Shown: positions 28,762 to 35,687 of the stretch, piece by piece | How positions within the stretch are numbered: the first letter of the stretch is position 1 | Layout: every line of letters starts with the position of its first letter | NCBI GenBank assembly: GCA_965232465.1 | Contig: OZ246977.1 | Coordinates: 496,001 to 560,000, forward strand | Direction of reading: 5' to 3' | Length of the DNA stretch: 64,000 bases | From: G965232465 sp965232465 | Lineage (GTDB): Bacteria > Pseudomonadota > Alphaproteobacteria > JAQWUY01 | Notes under the pieces: generated by a model | What the model was told of the DNA's origin: nothing | The model's input: only the letters and a program-made list of their open reading frames with translations | Database searches by the model: none | Position numbers and translations under genes: made by a program

Positions 28762-28884
28762 TTAGGTTTCTATATCTTTTATTTCACACAGAGATACCAA
28801 TAAGCCATATAGTAACTTTTCGCTACTGTTAAGCTCTTTATTCGATAGTATGGTACTGTTAATATTAATATATTTATATTTCAT
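28762..28884 (-). CDS. Small 40-residue protein, possible helix-turn-helix fragment
   Basis: An ATG (28884) with AAGGA seven bases upstream opens a 40-codon frame ending at TAA. The central part, ILSNKELNSSEKLLYGLLVS, resembles the first helices of winged-helix domains in replication initiators (LSxxAKLLYGxLLS). It lies 33 bases upstream of the oxidase on the same strand. It may be a genuine small protein, an upstream regulatory peptide, or the stub of a lost plasmid- or phage-type regulator. Confidence 0.4.
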   Translation of the reverse strand: MKYKYININSTILSNKELNSSEKLLYGLLVSLCEIKDIET

Positions 28885-29102
28885 TTTTTTATCCTTATAA
28901 TGTAAAATGTTGTTTTTCATCGTTTAACTTAATAAAGGTTTGGTTCGTTCCTACATTAAACAATGCTTTAAAATGGTAAGCATATTATTTTTTTTTGTCA
29001 AGTGAATCCCGCTTTTTTGCTTTTTTTCCCCGTTTTTTTTGAAAATTTTAAAATTTTTTTGAAAAATTAAAAATATGGCGGAGTCGATTCGATTGCATTA
29101 TT

Positions 29103-29451
29103 AGTATCAGAGTATCCAATTGGACGGGTCAACCGTACAGGGGTCAATCCGCCCGCTTTGCACCCATACAATATAATAGTATCAGAGTATCCAATTGGAC
29201 GGGTCAACCGTACAGGGGTCAATCCGCCCGCTTTGCACCCATACAATATAATAGTATCAGAGTATCCAATTAGCCGGGTCAACCGTACAGGGGTCAATCC
29301 GCCCGCTTTGCACCCATACAATATAATAGTATCAGAGTATCCAATTAGCCGGGTCAACCGTACAGGGGTCAATCCGCCCGCTTTGCACCCATACAATATA
29401 ATAGTATCAGAGTATCCAATTGGACGGGTCAACCGTACAGGGGTCAATCCG
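29103..29451. repeat. 75-bp minisatellite, four full copies and one partial
   Basis: Unit starts AGTATCAGAGTATCCAATT at 29103, 29178, 29253, 29328 and 29403; period exactly 75. Two variants differ at the centre (TTGGACGGG in units 1, 2, 5; TTAGCCGGG in units 3, 4). Because 75 is a multiple of three, long open frames exist on both strands, but there is no ribosome site and no family resemblance, so I do not call a gene. A single copy of the same unit lies downstream of the fourth ankyrin gene (32817-32896). Confidence 0.9.
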
Positions 29452-29484
29452 TTGTAAGCCCGTATTCTGGCCGTGCATCCAATA

Positions 29485-29937
29485 TTATTTAAACCGCAAG
29501 TCGTTTAACTTCCAAAGGACTTTTGAATCTTTTAAAGCGTCGTTTTTTAAAATATAATCATAGGCAGTTTTACCCTCATCGTTTTTGATTGTTGCGTCCG
29601 CCCCTGCGTTAATCAGTGTAGTAATAACATCAGGGTTTTGATTGGACCAAGATGCATACATTAAAGGTGTCAACCCATATTTAGTCCGTACATTGAAATG
29701 CGCTTCTGCGTTAATCAGTGTAGTAATAACATCAGTGAACCAAAATGCATACATTAAAGGTGTCGACCCATATTTACTCCGTGCATTGACATCCGCCCCA
29801 TTGGCAATAGCGTTTTTTACATCTTTTACTGTGACATGTTTCCAATACGAGCGTGACAAAAAATAACTTGCTTGTACTATGCGGGGGATACATACCCACG
29901 ATATAATAAATATTCTTAAAATTATTTTTGAAAACAT
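29485..29937 (-). CDS. Secreted ankyrin-repeat protein, shortest cassette
   Basis: 150 residues. Signal peptide MFSKIILRIFIISWVCIP shared with the three other cassettes, a conserved first module (VTVKDVKNAIANGADVNARS), about three ankyrin units, and the common C-terminal cap ADATIKNDEGKTAYDYILKN. One unit is damaged: AEAHFNVRTKYG replaces AGADVNARTKDG and a preceding unit is three residues short. Ankyrin proteins bind other proteins; with a signal peptide these act in the periplasm or outside. The short form is probably a deletion derivative of the larger cassettes. Confidence 0.8.
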   Translation of the reverse strand: MFSKIILRIFIISWVCIPRIVQASYFLSRSYWKHVTVKDVKNAIANGADVNARSKYGSTPLMYAFWFTDVITTLINAEAHFNVRTKYGLTPLMYASWSNQNPDVITTLINAGADATIKNDEGKTAYDYILKNDALKDSKVLWKLNDLRFK

Positions 29938-29975
29938 ATGACTTTCCTTATGTTTATTGATACTTTATTCAGGGC

Positions 29976-30004
29976 AATATACACAAACAAACCCACTTTG
30001 TCAA
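29976..30004 (-). promoter_or_regulatory. Promoter of ankyrin cassette A
   Basis: Minus strand TTGACA (29999-30004), 17-base spacer, TATATT (29976-29981). The same block with identical spacing precedes all four ankyrin genes; the leader also carries AAGGAAAG before the ATG. Confidence 0.7.
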
Positions 30005-30017
30005 TATAAATGTATCA

Positions 30018-30060
30018 GAGTATCCAAACGCACCGTTTACCCGGTGCGATTGGGATACTC
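30018..30060. repeat. Inter-cassette hairpin, copy 1
   Basis: Imperfect inverted repeat starting GAGTATCC and ending GGATACTC, between the promoter of cassette A and the end of cassette B. Its two arms carry different variants of the central AAACGCA/AATCGCA segment. Confidence 0.7.
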
Positions 30061-30070
30061 ATGGCATTTA

Positions 30071-31042
30071 TTATTTAAACCGCAAGTCGTTTAACTTCCA
30101 GGTGACTTTTGAATCTTTTAAAGCGTCGTTTTTTAAAATATAATCATAGGCAGTTTTACCCCCATCGTCTTTGATTGTTGCGTCCGCCCCTGCGTTAATC
30201 AGTGTAGTAATAACATCAGGGTGTTGATTGAACCGAGATGCATACAGTAAAGGTGTCGACCCATCTTTAGTCCGTGCATTGACATCCGCCCCTGCGTTAA
30301 TCAGTGTAGTAATAACTTCAGGGTTTTGATTGAACACAGACGCCCACATTAAAGGTGTCCGCCCAGTTTCAGTCCGTACATTGACATCCGCCCCTGCGTT
30401 AATCAGTGTAGTAATAACATCAGGGTTTTGATTTAACCAAGATGCATACATTAAAGGTGTCCACCCATCTTTAGTCCGTGCATTGACATCCGCCCCTGCG
30501 TTAATCAGCGTAGTAATAACATCAGGGTTTTGATTGTCCTTAGATGCATACATTAAAGGTGTCCGCCCATCTTTAGTCCGTGCATTGACATCCGCCCCTG
30601 CGTTAATCAGCGTAGTAATAACATCAGGGTTTTGATTGACCACAGATGCATCAATTAAAGGTGTCCGCCCATCTTTATCCCGTGCATTGACATCCGCCCC
30701 TGCGTTAATCAGTGTAGTAATAACTTCAGGGTTTTGATTTAACACAGACGCCCACAGTAAAGGTGTCAACCCACCTTTAGTCCGTGCATTGACATCCGCC
30801 CCTGCGTTAATCAGTGTAGTAATAACTTCAGGGTTTTGATTGAACCCAGACGCCCACAGTAAAGGTGTCGACCCATCTTTATTCCGTGCATTGACATCCG
30901 CCCCATTGGCAATAGCGTTTTTTACATCTTTTACTGTGACATTTTGCCAATACGAGTATGACAAAAAATCACTTGCTTGTACTATGGGGGGGATACATAC
31001 CCACGATATAATAAATATTCTTAAAATTATTTTTGAAAACAT
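30071..31042 (-). CDS. Secreted ankyrin-repeat protein, cassette B
   Basis: 323 residues: signal peptide ending VQAS, N-terminal module, eight near-identical 34-residue ankyrin units (consensus NPDVITTLINAGADVNART then KDGxTPLMYASxxNQ) and the shared C-terminal cap. The DNA of the units is almost invariant for about 60 of each 102 bases, while the few codons after ASx vary (FNQ, LNQ, VNQ, DNQ). Same predicted length as cassette D. Probably one transcription unit by itself, since it has its own promoter. Confidence 0.88.
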   Translation of the reverse strand: MFSKIILRIFIISWVCIPPIVQASDFLSYSYWQNVTVKDVKNAIANGADVNARNKDGSTPLLWASGFNQNPEVITTLINAGADVNARTKGGLTPLLWASVLNQNPEVITTLINAGADVNARDKDGRTPLIDASVVNQNPDVITTLINAGADVNARTKDGRTPLMYASKDNQNPDVITTLINAGADVNARTKDGWTPLMYASWLNQNPDVITTLINAGADVNVRTETGRTPLMWASVFNQNPEVITTLINAGADVNARTKDGSTPLLYASRFNQHPDVITTLINAGADATIKDDGGKTAYDYILKNDALKDSKVTWKLNDLRFK

Positions 31043-31080
31043 ATGACTTTCCTTATGTTTATTGATACTTTATTCAGGGC

Positions 31081-31109
31081 AATATACACAAACAAACCCA
31101 CTTTGTCAA
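31081..31109 (-). promoter_or_regulatory. Promoter of ankyrin cassette B
   Basis: TTGACA (31104-31109), 17-base spacer, TATATT (31081-31086) on the minus strand, identical to the other cassettes. Confidence 0.7.
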
Positions 31110-31144
31110 TATAAATCCCTCATTGCATAAAAATACGGGTATCA

Positions 31145-31187
31145 GAGTATCCAAACGCACCGGTTACCCGTTGCGTTTGGGATACTC
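31145..31187. repeat. Inter-cassette hairpin, copy 2
   Basis: Inverted repeat between cassettes B and C. Both arms carry the AAACGCA variant, so the stem pairs well apart from one bulge and one mismatch; loop TTAC. Confidence 0.7.
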
Positions 31188-31223
31188 ATGGCAAAACAAA
31201 TACGGGTATCAGAGTATCCGATA

Positions 31224-32666
31224 TTATTTAAACCGCAAGTCGTTTAACTTCCAGCGGACTTTTGAATCTTTTAAAGCGTCGTTTTTTAAAATATAATCAT
31301 AGGCAGTTTTACCCTCATCGTTTTTGATTGTTGCGTCCGCCCCTGCGTTAATCAGCGTAGTAATAACATCAGGGTTTTGATTGAACTCAGACGCCCACAT
31401 TAAAGGTGTCAACCCATCTTTAGTCCGTGCATTGACATCCGCCCCTGCGTTAATCAGCGTAGTAATAACATCAGGGTTTTGATTGAACCCAGATGCATAC
31501 ATTAAAGGTGTCCACCCATCTTTATTCCGTGCATTGACATCCGCCCCTGCGTTAATCAGTGTAGTAATAACATCTGGGTTTTGATTGTTCCCAGCCCACA
31601 TTAAAGGTGTCCGCCCATCTTTATTCCGTGCATTGACATCCGCCCCTGCGTTAATCAGCGTAGTAATAACATCAGGGTGTTGATTTTTCCAAGATGCATA
31701 CATTAAAGGTGTCGACCCATATTTAGTCCATGCATTGACATCCGCCCCTGCGTTAATCAGCGTAGTAATAACATCAGGGTTTTCATTGTTCCGAGATGCA
31801 TACATTAAAGGTGTCAACCCATCTTTATTCCGTGCATTGACATCCAATACATTACAAAAGATACTAACAGAAGAAGGTGTCAACCCATCTTTATTCCGTG
31901 CATTGACATCCGCCCCTGCGTTAATCAGCGTAGTAATAACATCAGGGTTTTCATTGTCCCCAGACGCCCACATTAAAAGTGTCGACCCATTTTTATTCCG
32001 TGCATTGACATCCGCCCCTGCGTTAATCAGCGTAGTAATAACATCAGGGTTTTCATTGTTCCGATATGCATACATTAAAGGTGTCAACCCATCTCCATCC
32101 CGTGCATTGACATCCGCCCCTGCGTTAATCAGCGTAGTAATAACATCAGGGTTTTCATTGTTCCGAGATGCATACATTAAAGGTGTCCATCCATCTCCAT
32201 CCCGTGCATTGACATCCGCCCCTGCGTTAATCAGCGTAGTAATAACATCAGGGTTTTGATTGAACCCAAACGCCGACATTAAAGGTGCGAACCCATCTTT
32301 AGTCCGTGCATTGACATCCGCCCCTGCGTTAATCAGCGTAGTAATAACATCAGGGTTTTCATTGTTCCGAGATGCATACATTAAAGGTGTCCATCCATCT
32401 CCATCCCGTGCATTGACATCCGCCCCTGCGTTAATCAGCGTAGTAATAACATCAGGGTTTTCATTGTTCCGAGATGCATACATTAAAGGTGTCAACCCAT
32501 CTTTATTCCGTGCATTGACATCCGCCCCATTGGCAATAGCGTTTTTTACATCTTTTACTGTGACATTTTGCCAATACGAGTCTGACAAAAAATCACTTGC
32601 TTGTACTATGGGGGGGATACATACCCACGATATAGTAAATATTCTTAAAATTATTTTTGAAAACAT
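31224..32666 (-). CDS. Secreted ankyrin-repeat protein, cassette C (longest)
   Basis: 480 residues with the shared signal peptide, N-terminal module and C-terminal cap, and the largest number of ankyrin units in the cluster. One unit in the middle is broken: after DGLTP the sequence runs SSVSIFCNVLDVNARN, replacing most of a repeat by an unrelated short segment (around 31836-31876). The reading frame survives. Several adjacent units are identical over long stretches (RNNENPDVITTLINAGADVN), pointing to recent amplification by recombination. Confidence 0.88.
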   Translation of the reverse strand: MFSKIILRIFTISWVCIPPIVQASDFLSDSYWQNVTVKDVKNAIANGADVNARNKDGLTPLMYASRNNENPDVITTLINAGADVNARDGDGWTPLMYASRNNENPDVITTLINAGADVNARTKDGFAPLMSAFGFNQNPDVITTLINAGADVNARDGDGWTPLMYASRNNENPDVITTLINAGADVNARDGDGLTPLMYAYRNNENPDVITTLINAGADVNARNKNGSTLLMWASGDNENPDVITTLINAGADVNARNKDGLTPSSVSIFCNVLDVNARNKDGLTPLMYASRNNENPDVITTLINAGADVNAWTKYGSTPLMYASWKNQHPDVITTLINAGADVNARNKDGRTPLMWAGNNQNPDVITTLINAGADVNARNKDGWTPLMYASGFNQNPDVITTLINAGADVNARTKDGLTPLMWASEFNQNPDVITTLINAGADATIKNDEGKTAYDYILKNDALKDSKVRWKLNDLRFK

Positions 32667-32704
32667 ATAACTTTCCTTATGTTTATTGATACTTTATTCA
32701 GGGC

Positions 32705-32733
32705 AATATACACAAACAAACCCACTTTGTCAA
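32705..32733 (-). promoter_or_regulatory. Promoter of ankyrin cassette C
   Basis: TTGACA (32728-32733), 17-base spacer, TATATT (32705-32710) on the minus strand, as in the other cassettes. Confidence 0.7.
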
Positions 32734-32754
32734 TATAAATCCCTAATAGTATCA

Positions 32755-32797
32755 GAGTATCCAAACGCACCGGTTACCCGGTGCGATTGGGATACTC
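32755..32797. repeat. Inter-cassette hairpin, copy 3
   Basis: Inverted repeat between cassettes C and D with mixed arm variants (AAACGCA on one side, TGCGATT on the other), so one central pair is lost. A single copy of the 75-bp minisatellite unit follows at 32817-32896. Confidence 0.7.
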
Positions 32798-32896
32798 ATG
32801 GCAAAAACAATACGGGTATCAGAGTATACAAATAGACGGGTCAACCGTACAGGGGTCAATCCGTTGTAAGCCCGTATTCTGGCCGTGCATCCGATA

Positions 32897-33868
32897 TTAT
32901 TTAAACCGCAAGTCGTTTAACTTCCAGGGGACTTTTGAATCTTTTAAAGCGTCGTTTTTTAAAATATAATCATAGGCAGTTTTACCCTTATCGTTTTTGA
33001 TTGTTGCGTCCGCCCCTGCGTTAATCAGTGTAGTAATAACATCAGGGTTTTGATTGACCCAAGATCCATACATTAAAGGTGTCCACCCATCTTTATTCCG
33101 TGCATTGACATCCGCCCCTGCGTTAATCAGCGTAGTAATAACTTCAGGGTTTTGATTTTTCCCAGATGCATACAGTAAAGGTGTCCACCCATCTTTATTC
33201 CGTGCATTGACATCCGCCCCTGCGTTAATCAGTGTAGTAATAACTTCAGGGTTTCGATTGAACCGAGATGCATACAGTAAAGGTGTCCACCCATCTTTAT
33301 TCCGTGCATTGACATCCGCCCCTGCGTTAATCAGCGTAGTAATAACATCAGGGTTTTGACTGTCCCCAGACGCCCACATTAAAGGTGTCCACCCATATTT
33401 ATCCCGTGCATTGACATCCGCCCCTGCGTTAATCAGTGTAGTAATAACTTCAGGGTTTTGATTGGACTCAGATACATACATTAAAGGTGTCCACCCATCT
33501 TTATCCCGTGCATTGACATCCGCCCCTGCGTTAATCAGCGTAGTAATAACATCAGGGTTTTGATTGGCCCCAGATGCATACATTAAAGGTGTCGACCCAT
33601 ATTTATTCCGTGCATTGACATCCGCCCCTGCGTTAATCAGCGTAGTAATAACATCAGGGTTTTGATTGAACACAGATGCATACATTAAAGGTGTCCACCC
33701 ATTTTTAGCCCGTACATTGACATCCGCCCCATTGGTAATAGCGTTTTTTACATCTTTTACTGTGACATTTTGCCAATACGAGTATGACAAAAAATCACTT
33801 GCTTGTACTATGGGGGGGATACATACCCACGATATAATAAATATTCTTAAAATTATTTTTGAAAACAT
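32897..33868 (-). CDS. Secreted ankyrin-repeat protein, cassette D (first of the array)
   Basis: 323 residues, same plan as cassette B: signal peptide, N-terminal module (with ITNGADVNVRAKNG instead of IANGADVNARNKDG), eight ankyrin units and the common cap. It is the promoter-proximal member of the head-to-tail array. One unit reads MYVSESNQ instead of MYASxxNQ and another YGSWVNQ, so unit drift is limited to the loop after helix 1. Confidence 0.88.
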   Translation of the reverse strand: MFSKIILRIFIISWVCIPPIVQASDFLSYSYWQNVTVKDVKNAITNGADVNVRAKNGWTPLMYASVFNQNPDVITTLINAGADVNARNKYGSTPLMYASGANQNPDVITTLINAGADVNARDKDGWTPLMYVSESNQNPEVITTLINAGADVNARDKYGWTPLMWASGDSQNPDVITTLINAGADVNARNKDGWTPLLYASRFNRNPEVITTLINAGADVNARNKDGWTPLLYASGKNQNPEVITTLINAGADVNARNKDGWTPLMYGSWVNQNPDVITTLINAGADATIKNDKGKTAYDYILKNDALKDSKVPWKLNDLRFK

Positions 33869-33906
33869 ATGACTCTCCTTATGTTTATTGATACTTTATT
33901 CAGGGC

Positions 33907-33935
33907 AATATACACAAACAAACCCACTTTGTCAA
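33907..33935 (-). promoter_or_regulatory. Promoter of ankyrin cassette D
   Basis: TTGACA (33930-33935), 17-base spacer, TATATT (33907-33912) on the minus strand, as in the other cassettes. Confidence 0.7.
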
Positions 33936-33956
33936 TATAAATCCCTAATAGTATCA

Positions 33957-34000
33957 GAGTATCCCAATCGCACCGGTTACCCGGTGCGATTGGGATACTC
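33957..34000. repeat. Inter-cassette hairpin, copy 4 (perfect 20-bp stem)
   Basis: Perfect inverted repeat with 20-base arms (33957-33976 and 33981-34000; arm begins GAGTATCCCAATCGCACCGG) and a TTAC loop. It has no T run, so it is not a classic terminator. It is the best-paired copy and carries the AATCGCA variant on both arms. Confidence 0.8.
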
Positions 34001-34387
34001 ATGGCAAAAACAATACGGGTATCAGAGTATCCAAACGCACCGGTTACCCGTGCGGGGGGTCGAAAATAAAAGGGGGGGCACCACCCCCCATAATAGGGCA
34101 TAACGCCCCGCCAAAAAGCGGGGGGTCGAAAATAAAAGGGGGGGAACCACCCCCCCCGAAAAACAACATATTCATTTAAAAAAATGAAATACATTATTAG
34201 TATACATATTATTTTAATATTTTCAATAAAAAATATTACCTTCGCTCGGATTGCGCTCGGATTTCTCGGCGGATTGCGTTCGCAATTCTAGTATATCCAT
34301 TACCATTTTGCCTCCCTCTAATACATTCGCAATTCTAGTTTAACATATTCTAACTATATGATACAATATATTTTTATAATCATTACT

Positions 34388-34412
34388 AGACGGGTGACAC
34401 CGTCTTTTTTTT
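34388..34412 (+). terminator. Rho-independent terminator-like hairpin
   Basis: AGACGG / CCGTCT stem with a short loop followed by eight T. No gene ends immediately upstream on this strand, so it may belong to a lost gene or isolate the ankyrin array. Confidence 0.55.
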
Positions 34413-34482
34413 GCAATGATTATCCCAAAGCCACAATGCGGCCGTGGCTACTAAAAAAGGGGTTGTATAAATAAAAAATTAA

Positions 34483-34621
34483 GGGATTTATATACTTGAC
34501 TCCATAAATCGATATTTGCATGTAATTTGGTGGGATTTCACAACAAAAAGCAATGTCATTTATGTATAAAAACAAAAAATAGCCTTAATTCAAATCCTGT
34601 GGAGTCAAGTATATAAATCCC
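34483..34621. mobile_element. 139-bp MITE sharing the ends of the restriction-modification unit
   Basis: Perfect 22-bp terminal inverted repeats (34483-34504 and 34600-34621) identical to the left end of the restriction-modification unit at 11199. Read from its right end, the first 60 or so bases also align with the left 60 bases of that unit (through GAATTAAGG and TTTTTGTTTTTAT), so it looks like an internal-deletion derivative of a relative. No coding capacity. The flanking octamers, AAAATTAA and ATATTTTA, do not form a clear target duplication. Confidence 0.8.
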
Positions 34622-34820
34622 ATATTTTATATATGTATTGTATGGAATATAAAACATGTTGTCAATATGGGTATTTTCTTTGTAACCCATTGTATTTTAT
34701 GATAAAAATAAAATTTTCAACGAAAATATTATTTTTTTTAACAAAAATACACAGTAGCATCTGCTTTACAGAAGGGGATAATATGTGTATCATGAGTAAC
34801 AGTTTTAAAAAGTATGAAAT

Positions 34821-35684
34821 ATGGCAAAAATTCACGCATTATATATATATCCGGTAAAATCGTTTCAGGGTATTAAGCTAACAAAAAGCCTGTGTTTGGT
34901 ACAGGGGCTACAATACGACCGACAATGGATGTGTATAAACCCAACAACGGGCAAAATGCACACCCAACGCACTGTGCCAAAAATGGCACAGATACAGTGT
35001 ATCATTGATAATATGGCATTGTATTTGCAATTTGGACAATACCGTTTTACCCTTGCCCACGATTTAGGTGGGGATGTGTGCATGGCGACTGTGTGGCGTG
35101 ATACAGTGCCTGCGGTGGTGCAAAATCCCACGGATGACACCCATTTTATAACCTTGTCCGATGCGTTAACAGACTTTTTACAAACAGATGCCCAGGTGTT
35201 AAAATTTGCCGCCGATGCCATTCGTCCTGTAACAGGCAGCGACACAGGTGTTGTACAATTTGCCGACCGTTACCCCTATACGGTGGCGGATGTGGCGGAT
35301 TTACAAAACTTAAATGCTTTTTTACAACAAAATGGGCAACAGCCGGTGCAAATGCAACGCTTTCGGGCGAATATCATTTTATCAGGCTGTCGTGCAGATG
35401 TGGGCAATCACTATGCATCGTTTACCATTACCCCCACCCAAGGGGAGGGGATACAGGGGACTTTTTGTGAACCTTGCACCAGATGTCCCATTCCCGACCT
35501 CAACCCAGACACAGGTACAAAAACCAATCATAATTTGCGGGCGTCCCTAAAAAAAATGCGTCATTCACAAATCAATTGGTTTTCCACCCACAGTATCTTA
35601 CATATCAAAACCCCAGTCGAAATTAAAGTTGGGGATAAGGTCGATGTACATACACCACCACCAGTGGTACAACAGATGGAATAA
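34821..35684 (+). CDS. MOSC domain protein (YcbX/MARC-like)
   Basis: 287 residues: an N-terminal MOSC beta-barrel (AKIHALYIYPVKSFQG, then LQYDRQWMCINPTTGKMHTQ) and a C-terminal MOSC domain (RFRANIILSG, then FCEPCTRCPIPDLNPDTG with the Cys expected to bind the molybdenum cofactor). Family members reduce N-hydroxylated compounds. It ends three bases from the end of the convergent cysQ-like gene. The start at 34821 fits the family N-terminus; the ribosome site is weak. Confidence 0.82.
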   Translation: MAKIHALYIYPVKSFQGIKLTKSLCLVQGLQYDRQWMCINPTTGKMHTQRTVPKMAQIQCIIDNMALYLQFGQYRFTLAHDLGGDVCMATVWRDTVPAVVQNPTDDTHFITLSDALTDFLQTDAQVLKFAADAIRPVTGSDTGVVQFADRYPYTVADVADLQNLNAFLQQNGQQPVQMQRFRANIILSGCRADVGNHYASFTITPTQGEGIQGTFCEPCTRCPIPDLNPDTGTKTNHNLRASLKKMRHSQINWFSTHSILHIKTPVEIKVGDKVDVHTPPPVVQQME

Positions 35685-35687
35685 TAT

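Larger units (their letters stand above)
34001..34820. other. Intergenic region upstream of the ankyrin array
   Basis: No gene is supported. It holds a 27-bp perfect direct repeat (34052-34078 and 34118-34144, G-run, TCGAAAATAAAA, G-run). Each copy is followed by a C run, so each can fold with its G run. It also holds two copies of TTCGCAATTCTAGT (about 34268-34281 and 34327-34340), a terminator at 34388 and a MITE at 34483. A short open frame at 34633-34857 overlaps the MOSC start and looks spurious. Confidence 0.6.

Noticed and set aside
29067..29457. Repeat proteins of 126 and about 100 codons on either strand of the 75-bp minisatellite
   Set aside because: Frames exist only because 75 is divisible by three; no start context and single copies elsewhere are non-coding.
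31735..32670. Plus-strand repeat proteins antisense to the ankyrin genes
   Set aside because: Shadows of the ankyrin repeats; the minus strand has promoter, signal peptide and conserved fold.
32735..32760. Further copies of the restriction-unit end near the ankyrin promoters (AATATAAATCCCTAA)
   Set aside because: Only about 12 bases agree, with no inverted partner or target duplication; probably chance in AT-rich DNA.
29485..33868. CRISPR-like array of regularly spaced repeats
   Set aside because: Units are 102 bp, coding and nearly identical throughout, with no unique spacers and no cas genes.
34633..34857. 75-codon open frame before the MOSC gene
   Set aside because: Cysteine/phenylalanine-rich translation of AT-rich DNA, overlaps the MOSC start in another frame, no homology.
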